DNA of 64,000 bases from Kitasatospora sp. NBC_01266 (GTDB lineage: Bacteria > Actinomycetota > Actinomycetes > Streptomycetales > Streptomycetaceae), in NCBI RefSeq assembly GCF_036242395.1, contig NZ_CP108458.1, positions 4,960,001 to 5,024,000 of the forward strand, in the 5' to 3' direction. Under the pieces are notes generated by a model. That model worked only from the letters and a program-made list of their open reading frames with translations. It was not told the DNA's origin and did no database searches. Positions 31,487-42,000 of the stretch are shown in pieces (within the stretch, counting starts at the first letter, position 1; the number at the start of each line of letters is the position of its first letter). The translations under genes and the position numbers were made by a program.

Positions 31487-32371
31487 GTGAGCACCGCCGA
31501 CCCCACCCCTGACAGCAGCAACCTGCTGAGCGCCTCCGACATCCGGGAGCTGGCCGCCGCCCTCGGGGTCCGCCCGACCAAGCAGCGCGGCCAGAACTTC
31601 GTGATCGACGCCAACACGGTCCGCCGGATCGTCCGCGCCGCCGACGTGACGCCCGAGGACGCCGTGGTGGAGGTCGGCCCCGGGCTCGGCTCGCTCACCC
31701 TGGCGCTGCTGGAGGTGGCCGCGCACGTCACCGCCGTCGAGATCGACCCGCTGCTCGCCCAGCACCTGCCGGACACCGTCGCGGCCCGGATGCCGGCCAA
31801 GGCGGGCGCCTTCGACCTGGTGCTCAGCGACGCGATGGAGGTCACCGAACTGCCCGGCCCCGCGCCCACCGCGCTGGTGGCCAACCTGCCGTACAACGTC
31901 GCGGTCCCGGTGCTGCTGCACATGCTGGCCACCTTCCCCAGCATCGAGCGGACCCTGGTGATGGTGCAGTCCGAGGTCGCCGACCGGCTGGCCGCCAAGC
32001 CGGGCAACAAGGTCTACGGGGTGCCCTCGGTCAAGGCCAACTGGTACGCCGAGGTGAAGCGGGCCGGCGCGATCGGCCGCAACGTCTTCTGGCCGGCGCC
32101 CAACGTCGACTCGGGCCTGGTCTCGCTGGTCCGCCGTCAGCCGCCGGTCACCACCGCCACCCGGGTGGAGGTCTTCCAGGTGGTGGACGCCGCCTTCGCC
32201 CAGCGCCGCAAGACGCTGCGTGCCGCGCTGGCCGGCTGGGCCGGTTCGCCGGCCGCCGCCGAGCAGGCGATCGCCGCCGCCGGCATCGACCACACCCTGC
32301 GCGGCGAGATGCTGACGGTCGAGCAGTTCGCCGCCATCGCCGAGCACAAGCCGAAGGGTCCGGTCGGGTGA
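31487..32371 (+). CDS. rsmA: 16S rRNA dimethyladenosine transferase RsmA (KsgA)
   Basis: 294 residues from a GTG at 31487. The Rossmann methyltransferase core is intact: QRGQNFVIDANTVRRIV, VEVGPGLGSLTLALLE (SAM binding), and the catalytic VANLPYNVAVPVL (N-L-P-Y). It dimethylates A1518 and A1519 of 16S rRNA. TAGCCT at 31475-31480 lies 6 bases before the start, which suggests a leaderless transcript. The stop overlaps the ispE start by 4 bases. Confidence 0.97.
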   Translation: MSTADPTPDSSNLLSASDIRELAAALGVRPTKQRGQNFVIDANTVRRIVRAADVTPEDAVVEVGPGLGSLTLALLEVAAHVTAVEIDPLLAQHLPDTVAARMPAKAGAFDLVLSDAMEVTELPGPAPTALVANLPYNVAVPVLLHMLATFPSIERTLVMVQSEVADRLAAKPGNKVYGVPSVKANWYAEVKRAGAIGRNVFWPAPNVDSGLVSLVRRQPPVTTATRVEVFQVVDAAFAQRRKTLRAALAGWAGSPAAAEQAIAAAGIDHTLRGEMLTVEQFAAIAEHKPKGPVG

Positions 32372-33303
32372 GTACTCCTGCTGAGGTGACCGTGCGGGTG
32401 CCCGCCAAGGTCAACGTCCAGCTGGGCGTCGGCGGCCTGCGCGGCGACGGCTTCCACGACCTGGCCAACGTCTTCTTCGCGGTCGCGCTCGGCGACCAGG
32501 TGACGGCCCGCCAGGGCGTCGGGGTCAGCCTGAGCTGCGAGGGGCCGGACGCCGACCAGGTCCCGCTGGACGACACCAACCTGGCCGCCCGCGCCGCCCG
32601 CCTGCTGGCCGCGCACCACGGGATCGAGCCGAACGTCGCGCTGCACATCGGCAAGGCCATCCCGGTGGCCGGCGGGATGGCCGGCGGCAGCGCCGACGGG
32701 GCCGCCGCGCTGGTCGCCTGCGACGCGCTCTGGGGCCTGGCCACCCCGCTGCCCGAGCTGCTGGCGCTCGCCGCCGAGCTGGGCTCCGACGTGCCGTTCG
32801 CGCTGCTCGGCGGTGTCGCGCTGGGGCGCGGCCGGGGTGAGCTGCTGGAGCCGCTGGAGGCCGGCGGCACCTTCCACTGGGTCTTCGCGGTGGCCGACGG
32901 CGGCCTGTCCACCCCCGCCGTCTTCCGCGAGTGCGACCGGCTGCGCGAGGCGGCCGGCACCGGATCGAGCGAGCAGGACGTCCCGACCCCGGACGCCGAC
33001 CCGGCGCTGCTGGCCGCGCTGGCCGCCGGCGACCCGGTCGCGCTGGCCGCCGCGCTCACCAACGACCTGCAGGCCGCCGCCCTCTCGCTGCGCCCCGCGC
33101 TGGCCGACTGCCTGGCGGCGGGCCTGGCGGCCGGCGCGCTCGGCGCGCTGGTCTCCGGCTCGGGACCGACCTGCGCCTTCCTGGTCAAGGACGCCGTCGA
33201 GGCGCGCTCCGTCGCCGCGGCGCTGACCGCCTCCGGCAGTTGCCGCGCCGCGCACCCGACCCACGGGCCGGTCCCGGGCGCGCACGTGATCGGCGGCGCG
33301 TGA
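32368..33303 (+). CDS. ispE: 4-diphosphocytidyl-2-C-methyl-D-erythritol kinase IspE
   Basis: 311 residues from a GTG that overlaps the rsmA stop (GTGA). It is a GHMP kinase: substrate motif VRVPAKVNVQLGVGGLRGDGFHDL, the phosphate loop PVAGGMAGGSADGAAAL and the third motif ALVSGSGPTCAF. It phosphorylates CDP-methylerythritol in the MEP isoprenoid pathway. Coupling to rsmA is a common actinobacterial order. The length is normal. Confidence 0.96.
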   Translation: MSTPAEVTVRVPAKVNVQLGVGGLRGDGFHDLANVFFAVALGDQVTARQGVGVSLSCEGPDADQVPLDDTNLAARAARLLAAHHGIEPNVALHIGKAIPVAGGMAGGSADGAAALVACDALWGLATPLPELLALAAELGSDVPFALLGGVALGRGRGELLEPLEAGGTFHWVFAVADGGLSTPAVFRECDRLREAAGTGSSEQDVPTPDADPALLAALAAGDPVALAAALTNDLQAAALSLRPALADCLAAGLAAGALGALVSGSGPTCAFLVKDAVEARSVAAALTASGSCRAAHPTHGPVPGAHVIGGA

Positions 33304-33397
33304 CGCACCGGCGGGGGACCAACGGCGGCGACGGGGAGCATGGGCGCGGCGACTAGGCTGGAGCTTCCAGTCCGTCCACCCCAGGAGCGCAGCGCAC

Positions 33398-35188
<1,791 letters not shown>

Positions 35189-35370
35189 CCGGCACCGGTC
35201 CTGCGAATCCCGGAGTCTGACGGACGATCAGTTCGGTGTGCTGTCGGTGCGGATACGGCGTGACGGGTCCGTACCGATGGCGCTTCGGCGGAGCGATATC
35301 CCTGCCCTGCTGACAGGCCTGCTGGCTAGGATGCTGCTGGCGGCTGTCGCCCGGTCACTGACGGTTGGCC

Positions 35371-35420
35371 GGGCTCGGGTGGGCTCGGGTGGTCTCGGAC
35401 GGTCTCGGACGGTCTCGGGT
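35371..35420 (+). repeat. Five 10-base direct repeats in a gene-free interval
   Basis: Units GGGCTCGGGT, GGGCTCGGGT, GGTCTCGGAC, GGTCTCGGAC and GGTCTCGGGT follow one another without gaps, one helical turn each. The surrounding 35189-35506 interval shows no other gene, only a GC-rich leader that ends in a strong GGGGGAGG site. Confidence 0.85.
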
Positions 35421-35609
35421 GGGCGAGTGCCGTGGAACGACCGTCGTGGGAAGACGTGTTGTGGCACGGTCGGCCTGGCGCCGGCCGTGTACGGGGGAGG
35501 TGCATCGTGGTCGAGATGTTGGTGACGGACGGGGGCTACGGCCGCCACACCCGCGTACTACAGTGCACAGGGCAGGAAGAACGCCCAGGAGGACACCGCC
35601 CGCAGCCTG

Positions 35610-36107
35610 GTGGACCAGGTCGGATCAGACCAGGTCAAGCTGGAGTTGACCACACTGCAGGGCTTCAAGTCCCAGGTGGACCAGATGCTTGGCCAACTGG
35701 ACTCGTCGAACGCGAGCTCCGGTCAGATCGCCCAGCAGGTCCTGCAGCAGAGCCACCTCGGCACCGGGTTCCCCGAGTCGGCCGATCTGCTGGCGGCGTA
35801 CAACATCGTGCACAGCAACCTGCAGACGCTGTCCCAGACGCTCTCCGACCAGATCCAGGCGATGAGCATCGCCGTCGACATCAACGCCCGTGGCTACCAG
35901 AACGTCGACGACTCGCAGCGTGAACTGCTCTGGACCATCCACAACCAGACGGACACCCAGTACACCACCGGAGTCCAGCAAGGCGGCGTGGTAACCCCGG
36001 TGAGCGCTGCCGACTCGTCGTCCGGCGCCGCCCCCAGCGGCACGACGGCCGCGCCCGCCGCCGACACCACTCCCACGCCCTCGAACGCCGGGGGAGGCGT
36101 CGGGTGA
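35610..36107 (+). CDS. T7SS-associated helical protein, start probably frameshifted
   Basis: 165 residues from GTG 35610, all-helical for the first 115 (VKLELTTLQGFKSQVDQMLGQLD, then LLAAYNIVHSNLQTLSQTLSDQIQAMSIAVDIN), followed by a Ser/Thr/Ala/Pro tail. The layout fits ESX-associated helical-bundle proteins and it precedes a PPE-like substrate. The GTG has no well-spaced ribosome site. A strong GGGGGAGG site and GTG lie at 35496-35509 in another frame; good codon bias moves from that frame to this one at a run of five G (35531-35535). The true start may be 35507 with a one-base insertion. Confidence 0.65.
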   Translation: MDQVGSDQVKLELTTLQGFKSQVDQMLGQLDSSNASSGQIAQQVLQQSHLGTGFPESADLLAAYNIVHSNLQTLSQTLSDQIQAMSIAVDINARGYQNVDDSQRELLWTIHNQTDTQYTTGVQQGGVVTPVSAADSSSGAAPSGTTAAPAADTTPTPSNAGGGVG

Positions 36108-36162
36108 TTCCGCCGGGGAACGCGCTGAGCCTGACGAACTACGTTGGCACGGGGAGCCACTG

Positions 36163-37716
36163 ATGGCCAGACCATCCGTCGACGACGGCCCGCACGACTG
36201 GTCCGCGGCCAAGTCGCACCAGGAACTGCTGGACATGATCAAGGACGCGAACACCGGCGTCATCTCGGACCGCGGCGGTGCGCTTCGCGGTGCGTCGGGC
36301 ACGCTGACCGACATCAGCGCCCAACTGAACAGCAACGTCCAGAACCTGGAGTGGACGGGCCCGGCGGCCGACAGCTTCCGCGACTGGGCCGGAAAGCTCA
36401 CCACGGCGACCACCCAACTCGCCGACTACGCCCTCGCCGCCGCGCCGGCCCTCGAGGACGCGGGCACCGCGCTGGGCACCGCGAAGGCGATGCCGCCGCT
36501 GCCCGGCAAGGAACTCGACACGCTCCAGCGCTACACGAACCAGGGTCCGCCGCTGAGCCCGACCGACCAGGCGAAGCGCAAGGCCCTGGACCCCAGCTAC
36601 GTGACGACCCAGGACGCGCAGGACGCACAGGCGAAGATCGACTCGGACCGTCAGGACGCCGTCGATGCGATGACGAGCCTGGCGGGTGCGTACGACGAGT
36701 CGACGTCGCAGCTGAACGCGCAGACGCCGCCGCTCTTCCCGCCGACGCCTACGGCGGTGATGGGGCCGCCGCCGCAGAAGACTGTGTGGAGTGGCGAAGG
36801 CGGCGCTTCTTTCGGTGGTGGGTCCGGTGGAGGCAGGGGCGCCGACCATAGGCCGGTGCCCGGCCCTGGCGAGGTGCGCGTCGCTCCGGTCCAGCCTGAC
36901 CCGAGGCTTCCGGTGACCCGGACACCCATCCCGGGACCGGGCCCGCAGCCGGTGCCACCGACCACGCACCCCGAACCGCAGCCGGGTCCGACCCCGCAGC
37001 CCACTCCAGCTCCCAAGCCTGTAACGCCGCCCAGCACCGGAATTGACGGTGTCTCGGTATCCACGGTGCCACCGCTGGGCACGACCGGCGGCGGGCTGCC
37101 GCCCCAGGGCGGTCTCGGCGGCCCGCCGGGTGGCGGCGGTCTCGGTGCCGGCTACTCAGCTGCCGGCTACGTCGGAGGCATCGGCAGCTTCCGTGGCTAC
37201 GGCGGACGCAGCGGCACCAGCGCGCCCAATACTGACGAAGGCATCTCGGGCGGCGTCAGCAACCCCGGCCCGGTCTCGGGCCGCAGCCAGCTCGGCGCCA
37301 ACGCCATCGGCGCCGAGGAGGGCGAGGCCGGTGCGGCCGGCGCGACGGGTCGTGGATCGGCGGGCGGCATGATGCCCGGCGGCGCGGGTGGCTTCGGCGG
37401 TGCCCGTGGCGGTGTGGGCGGCGGCATCGGCCGTGGCCGCGGCCTGGTCTCGGCCGAGGGCGGTGAGGTCGGCGGGACCCGCGAACCCAGCCCGGAGGGC
37501 GAGTTCACCCCCGGCGGCAGCGGCCTGCGGGTCCGTGCCGGCGCCAATGGTGAGGGACGCACGACCGAGGAGGGCCAGGGCGGCATGATGCCCGGGGGCA
37601 CGGGGCAGGCCGGCAAGCGCAAGAAGGACCGTCGCAACCGCGCCGACTACCTCGTCGAGGACGAGGAGACGTGGGTTGGCGGTACTCCGGTCAGTAACCC
37701 CGACGTGATCGGGTGA
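36163..37716 (+). CDS. T7SS substrate-like protein (WXG domain, Gly/Pro-rich middle, YxxxD/E tail)
   Basis: 517 residues from ATG 36163 behind GGGGAG. Residues 1-190 form a helical bundle with the turn LEWTGPAADSFRDWAG, the W-x-G motif of ESX proteins. Residues about 200-340 are Pro-rich (PVPGPGEVRVAP, PTPQPTPAPKP) and 340-490 Gly-rich. The C-terminus has RADYLVEDEETWVGG, in which YLVED is a Y-x-x-x-D/E secretion signal. These features make it a likely secreted or surface-exposed T7SS substrate, similar in layout to PPE and EspB proteins. It lies between the helical protein and the mycosin. Confidence 0.82.
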   Translation: MARPSVDDGPHDWSAAKSHQELLDMIKDANTGVISDRGGALRGASGTLTDISAQLNSNVQNLEWTGPAADSFRDWAGKLTTATTQLADYALAAAPALEDAGTALGTAKAMPPLPGKELDTLQRYTNQGPPLSPTDQAKRKALDPSYVTTQDAQDAQAKIDSDRQDAVDAMTSLAGAYDESTSQLNAQTPPLFPPTPTAVMGPPPQKTVWSGEGGASFGGGSGGGRGADHRPVPGPGEVRVAPVQPDPRLPVTRTPIPGPGPQPVPPTTHPEPQPGPTPQPTPAPKPVTPPSTGIDGVSVSTVPPLGTTGGGLPPQGGLGGPPGGGGLGAGYSAAGYVGGIGSFRGYGGRSGTSAPNTDEGISGGVSNPGPVSGRSQLGANAIGAEEGEAGAAGATGRGSAGGMMPGGAGGFGGARGGVGGGIGRGRGLVSAEGGEVGGTREPSPEGEFTPGGSGLRVRAGANGEGRTTEEGQGGMMPGGTGQAGKRKKDRRNRADYLVEDEETWVGGTPVSNPDVIG

Positions 37717-37768
37717 GCACCGGACAACTGCCCGCCCGTATGGCAGCCATGGGATTGAGGAGAGCGTG

Positions 37769-39175
37769 ATGTGGCGAGCCCGCACGGGCGTCCGATGGCG
37801 GAGTGCTGCCGCGCTGCTGGCACTGAGTCTCGCCACGATGGGCGCCTTCGCGACGACCGCGCAGGCCTACGACAATCCTCGCAGTGCAGAGTGGCATCTG
37901 GACGCCCTGCACATGCCGGAGGTCTGGCAGACCAGCACTGGACAGGGCATTACGGTCGCGGTCATCGATGGTGGCGTCAAGGCCGATGCGCCGGATCTGG
38001 TTGGGCAGGTTCTGCCTGGCAAGGACTTCAGCGGTCTCCCGGGAGGGCCGACGACTGATAACGATGGCCACGGAACCGGAATGGCCAGCATGATCGCCGG
38101 TTCCGGCAAGAGTTTCGGCGGCAAGGGCGCCACGGGTCTGGCCCCGGGAGCCAAGATCCTTCCGCTTCGTGTCAACTCGACCTCGTCGGTCAGCAGTTCC
38201 GTGACGATGAGCCAGGTCGACCAGGCCATCCGTTATGCCACCGACAATGGCGCCCAGGTCATCAGCATTTCGCTGGCCATGCGTGATGTCGATCTGACCA
38301 GCAGTGATCTGGCGGCCTTGAAGACCGAGGCCGATTACGCGATCGGAAAGGGCCGCCTGATCGTTGCCGGTGCGGGTAACAGTGCACAGGAAGGCGATCC
38401 GGTCATGTATCCGGCTGCAATGCCGGGCGTGGCGGCGATTGGTGCCTTCGATCAGACCGGCACCCATATCGCTGAATCCGAATACGGGCCGTACATCGCG
38501 TTGGCTGGGCCGGGCCAGGACATCTACAGTGCATGCACCGACCCGACTGGCTATTGCCACAGCAACGGCACGTCCGACGCCACGGCGCTCACCGCAGCCG
38601 CTGCCGCCATCCTGTGGCAGGTCCACCCCAGTTGGACCGGTAGCCAGATCCTCCGCGTCATGATCAACTCCGCCGACAAGCCCAACGACGGCAGTAACCA
38701 TTCGCCCTACATCGGCTTCGGCAACATCAGCCCCCGCAACTCCATCCACTACACCGGCGATCCCGGCCCGGCCGACGTCAACCCGCTGATCGCCGCGGGC
38801 ATCGACGTCAACCCGTCCGCCTCGCCCGCCACCCTCGGCTCGGCGCCCGCCTCCGCTGCGGCAGGTGCCCCGTCGGGCGCCCCCGCCGTCGGTGGCGAGT
38901 CGGCCCCCGCGCACACCGCCACCGCGACCGGGAAGTCCTCCGCCGGCAGCGTGCCGCTCCTCGTCGGTGGCGTGGTCGTCGCCCTGGTGGTGATCGGCCT
39001 GGTGATCTTCCTGGTCGTTCGCAGGCGCGCCACCCCGCCGCCTCCGGCCGCGCCGCTCGGCTACCCGGTGTACCAGCAGCCCCCTGGTTACGGCACCCAG
39101 CCCCCGCCGCCGGTGGGGGGCAACCCGTACCAGCAGTCGCCGCCGCCCGGCCCGTACAACCCGCCGCAGGGCTGA
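37769..39175 (+). CDS. mycP: Type VII secretion mycosin (subtilisin-like serine protease MycP)
   Basis: 468 residues from ATG 37769 with TGAGGAG upstream. A signal peptide (residues about 11-33, ending TTAQA) leads to an S8 protease with Asp67 in VAVIDGG, His101 in DGHGTG and Ser269 in NGTSDATA, plus a likely disulfide (Cys256-Cys263). A linker of about 70 residues and a C-terminal membrane helix (about 395-415, PLLVGGVVVALVVIGLVIFLVV) anchor it outside the cell, followed by a Pro/Tyr-rich tail. Mycosins stabilise and process ESX systems. Codons of the protease domain often end in A or T, unlike neighbouring genes. Confidence 0.93.
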   Translation: MWRARTGVRWRSAAALLALSLATMGAFATTAQAYDNPRSAEWHLDALHMPEVWQTSTGQGITVAVIDGGVKADAPDLVGQVLPGKDFSGLPGGPTTDNDGHGTGMASMIAGSGKSFGGKGATGLAPGAKILPLRVNSTSSVSSSVTMSQVDQAIRYATDNGAQVISISLAMRDVDLTSSDLAALKTEADYAIGKGRLIVAGAGNSAQEGDPVMYPAAMPGVAAIGAFDQTGTHIAESEYGPYIALAGPGQDIYSACTDPTGYCHSNGTSDATALTAAAAAILWQVHPSWTGSQILRVMINSADKPNDGSNHSPYIGFGNISPRNSIHYTGDPGPADVNPLIAAGIDVNPSASPATLGSAPASAAAGAPSGAPAVGGESAPAHTATATGKSSAGSVPLLVGGVVVALVVIGLVIFLVVRRRATPPPPAAPLGYPVYQQPPGYGTQPPPPVGGNPYQQSPPPGPYNPPQG

Positions 39176-39226
39176 GGCACTTCGGGGCAGGTCGGCTGGA
39201 TCGCCCGATGAGGAAGTGGTGTTCGG

Positions 39227-39793
39227 TCAGTTGGACCAGAACGGGTCCTCGGTGTTCGGCATGATGTCCGGGTTCCCGTTGGCCAGGGTGGGCTGCGGGG
39301 GCTCGGGGCCGAAGGGGGCGGGGGTGAGGGGGATGGGGGTGACGGCGGCGGTGACGGTGATGTTGCCGGGGTAGCCGACGATCAGGTTCAGGGCGGAGCC
39401 GTCGGGCGTCCGGGCGGTCATCGCGGGCATCCTGGTGTCGGCGTTCACGCTCTCGATCGTGTAGCCGCGATCTTTCCAGTGGCGTTCCACCAGGCCGAGC
39501 AGCGCACCGTACCTGGTGGTGGCGACCTTGGTCATGACGTAGCGGTCGAGGGAGGCGTTGGCGGTGCCTCCGGGTTCGTCGTTCTCGGTGGAGTGGGGCC
39601 AGCCGTCGCGGAATCGGAGTGCGGGGGTGAGGGCGGCGAAGGTGTCGTCGAGGAGCCCGACCATCTTGGCCCTGGCTTCCGTCGGGCTCATCATCGTGGC
39701 GCTTGTCCCAGTGGATCGAGGGCTGGTGCCGACTGTCTGGCAGGCGGTCAGTGACAGCAGGAGGGCGGCCCGGAGCAGCCTGGACGGCTTCAT
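39227..39793 (-). CDS. Lipoprotein of the EspC-DUF1023 operon
   Basis: 188 residues from ATG 39793, overlapping the stop of the DUF1023 gene (ATGA). A lipoprotein signal (RLLRAALLLSLTACQ) has its lipid-modified Cys at about residue 18. The mature protein is soluble with a conserved SPTEARAKMVGLLDDTFAAL start and a DPFWSN end. The family is not recognised. It is the third gene of a tight operon that begins with an EspC-like protein, so it may sit on the outer membrane face close to a T7SS. It converges on mycP. Confidence 0.75.
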   Translation of the reverse strand: MKPSRLLRAALLLSLTACQTVGTSPRSTGTSATMMSPTEARAKMVGLLDDTFAALTPALRFRDGWPHSTENDEPGGTANASLDRYVMTKVATTRYGALLGLVERHWKDRGYTIESVNADTRMPAMTARTPDGSALNLIVGYPGNITVTAAVTPIPLTPAPFGPEPPQPTLANGNPDIMPNTEDPFWSN

Positions 39794-41448
39794 CGCGGGA
39801 CCTGGCTCCTGACGTTCTCCGGGTGTCCGGTCACGATCTGGCCGATGTTCGGCAGGGCGTGCCCGCCGATCGGATCGAGGTAGTTCGAGTGGGCCGAGAA
39901 ACTGTGCGGCGGACCGTCGGCCACGTCGAACCGGTGCGCGCCGAAGTCCGCGCTCGCCGGGTCCTTGCCGAACCACCGTCCGTTCTGGTCGCCCAGCACT
40001 TCTTGCAGCGGATCGGGCAGGTAGGTCACCGGGTCGTTGTCGGCCGCGCCCACCCACACGTGGTCGGCTGCCACGCCCAGTTGCCCGGCGTTGTCCGCCC
40101 CGGCGCCGGGGCTGCCGATGAGGACGATGTCGTCGGCCCGGGTGCCGCCGCCGGGGCGCCGGCCGGCGAGTCCGACGGTCAGCGAGCCGTAGCTGTGGCC
40201 CAGGGCGACCAGGTGGGCCGGTGGTCCTTCGTGGGCGGCCCGCAGGCCGGCCATGAAGCGGTCGTAGCTCTCGGCTCCGGCGCGGGCCCGCTCTTCGCCC
40301 ATCACGTCAAGGGTCTGCGGGTCGTGCTTGTCGATCCCGGGCGGCGGGTCGTAGCCGAGCCACACCATGGACGCCGTCGGGCGGGTGGGATCGGCGCGGA
40401 GGGCGGCTCGCCAGACACTGAGTGCCCGATCCGCGTCCTTCCCGCCCACGCAGCGCAGTTCCGTACCCAGCCCCGGCACGTACGCGCTCACGTTGCTCGC
40501 CGTGTCCGGGTTGCCGAAGGAGAGGATGCCGCGGCCCTGGCCCTCGCAGGAGATGCCGTAGAGCAGCACGGGCGGGTTGGCCGGACTGCGGTCCAGGCGC
40601 TCCTGGATGGCCCGGAGCCCGTCCAGCTTCAGCTGGTCGGTGACGGATCGCCAGGTGCGGGCGGCGAAGTCGTCCAGGTAGCGCCGCAGGAGCAGGCGGT
40701 TGGCCTGGTCGCGGGCGGTGGCGGGCAGGCCGTCGCGGTTGCCGATCAGGTCGGGCCGGGTGGTGATCAGGTGCTGCTGCTGGTCCGGCGGCAGGGCGCG
40801 CCACCAGGCGGCGACGGCCTCGGGGGAGGCGGACGGGGGTGGGACGGCGCAGCGCAGGAGATCGGGGGCGGTGATGAGCGGGGAGAGCGGGGCGGGGGTG
40901 TACGGGTCCGGGGCGTAGCCGTGGTCGGTGAGGCCGGAGCCGTCGGTGGCGGCGCGGGTGAAGCCGGCGAGCTGTTCGGCCAGGGCCCGGTCGAGGGCGT
41001 CGGCCCCGGCGAGGACCGCGCGGACGCGACCGGTCAGGGCGGTGCGCCGGGCGCGGGCGTCGGGGTCGTGGCGTTCGGCGGCCGGCGTGGCGGGGTCCAG
41101 GGGAATCGAACCGTCCGGGCCGAGGGTGACTCCGGCGGCCCGCGCATCGGCGAGGGCCGAGGCCAGCTCGGCCTGGGCCAGTCGCAGGGCGTCGGCGCCG
41201 GCCCGCAGGCAGGCGCCGATCCGCCGCAGTTCGGTGCGGGCGGCGATCAGGCGGTCGTCGGTCTGCTGGAGCGAGGCGCGGCAGGCGTCGGCGGCGGTAC
41301 CGAGCCAGCCGGAGCCGCTGGTGCGGTCGCGGACGCCGGACTGCCAGGCGTCGATGTGCTGCTGGAGCGCGTCGGCCAACTGCTCGTAGGCCTCGGCGTC
41401 TTCCGGAAGCAGCTGCGGGTCGGCGTCCCGCAGGGCGGCGAGGTCCAT
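39790..41448 (-). CDS. DUF1023 alpha/beta-hydrolase with N-terminal helical ESX-like domain
   Basis: 552 residues from ATG 41448, whose A is shared with the preceding TGA stop. The first 200 residues are helical and WXG-like (DAWQSGVRDRTSGSGWLGTAADACRASLQQ). The C-terminal 330 residues are a DUF1023 hydrolase with the nucleophile elbow LVALGHSYGSLTVGL, an acidic residue candidate in WVGAADNDPVTYLP and a late His in GGHALPNIGQ. There is no signal peptide. Actinobacterial proteins with this layout often lie in ESX-linked operons and are candidate secreted hydrolases or lipases. Operon partners overlap on both sides. Confidence 0.85.
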   Translation of the reverse strand: MDLAALRDADPQLLPEDAEAYEQLADALQQHIDAWQSGVRDRTSGSGWLGTAADACRASLQQTDDRLIAARTELRRIGACLRAGADALRLAQAELASALADARAAGVTLGPDGSIPLDPATPAAERHDPDARARRTALTGRVRAVLAGADALDRALAEQLAGFTRAATDGSGLTDHGYAPDPYTPAPLSPLITAPDLLRCAVPPPSASPEAVAAWWRALPPDQQQHLITTRPDLIGNRDGLPATARDQANRLLLRRYLDDFAARTWRSVTDQLKLDGLRAIQERLDRSPANPPVLLYGISCEGQGRGILSFGNPDTASNVSAYVPGLGTELRCVGGKDADRALSVWRAALRADPTRPTASMVWLGYDPPPGIDKHDPQTLDVMGEERARAGAESYDRFMAGLRAAHEGPPAHLVALGHSYGSLTVGLAGRRPGGGTRADDIVLIGSPGAGADNAGQLGVAADHVWVGAADNDPVTYLPDPLQEVLGDQNGRWFGKDPASADFGAHRFDVADGPPHSFSAHSNYLDPIGGHALPNIGQIVTGHPENVRSQVPR

Positions 41449-41810
41449 CACCGGCCCACCGGGCGTGGACCGGTCCGGAACGGGTCGGTGGCCTGCCGCT
41501 GTCCGGACGGGGCCGACGGCACGCCGAAGGCGTCCAGCGCCGAGGCCTCGCCGTCCCGGTACTGCTGCCCGGTGGTGCTCAGACGTTGCCCCTGAGTCTC
41601 CAACTCGCCTGCCAGGGTGGCCAGCAGGGATCGCCAGGAGTCTCCGCAGGCACGCAGCGCGGCCGCTGTGCGCCAGCCACTGAGTCGGGTGGCCGCGGTG
41701 GCGCCGACGGGGGTGAGCCGCTCGGTCTGGCCGGGGAGGCGGGCGGCGATCGCGGCCGCGCACTGCCCGGCGGCCGTCAACTCCTCGGGCCTGACCTGGA
41801 ATCCACCCAT
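41448..41810 (-). CDS. EspC-like small helical T7SS protein
   Basis: 120 residues from ATG 41810 behind GGAGG. It is a helical hairpin with the central turn LSGWRTAAALRACGDSWRSLL and a Y-rich second helix end (TTGQQYRDGEASALDAF), as in EspC/ESX-1 accessory proteins. Y-R-D-G-E matches the Y-x-x-x-D/E type export signal. Its stop and the hydrolase start share one base, so the pair is co-translated and may be co-secreted. The longer frame upstream has no ribosome site. Confidence 0.78.
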   Translation of the reverse strand: MGGFQVRPEELTAAGQCAAAIAARLPGQTERLTPVGATAATRLSGWRTAAALRACGDSWRSLLATLAGELETQGQRLSTTGQQYRDGEASALDAFGVPSAPSGQRQATDPFRTGPRPVGR

Positions 41811-42000
41811 GAGGCCTCCGAATCGGGAGCGCTGCCCGCCGACGGTGACGGGCACGGTGAGTGGTCGGAGCATAGCGCTCGGTTTCCGGCGGTGTACAAA
41901 TTATCGCCGCGCACAACCCCGGGGTGTATACGAACAGCGCGCGCCCCCCTCACCCGACTGGCGGCTCCCCGGCGCCCGGTCCGCCCGGCATCGTCGAGGC

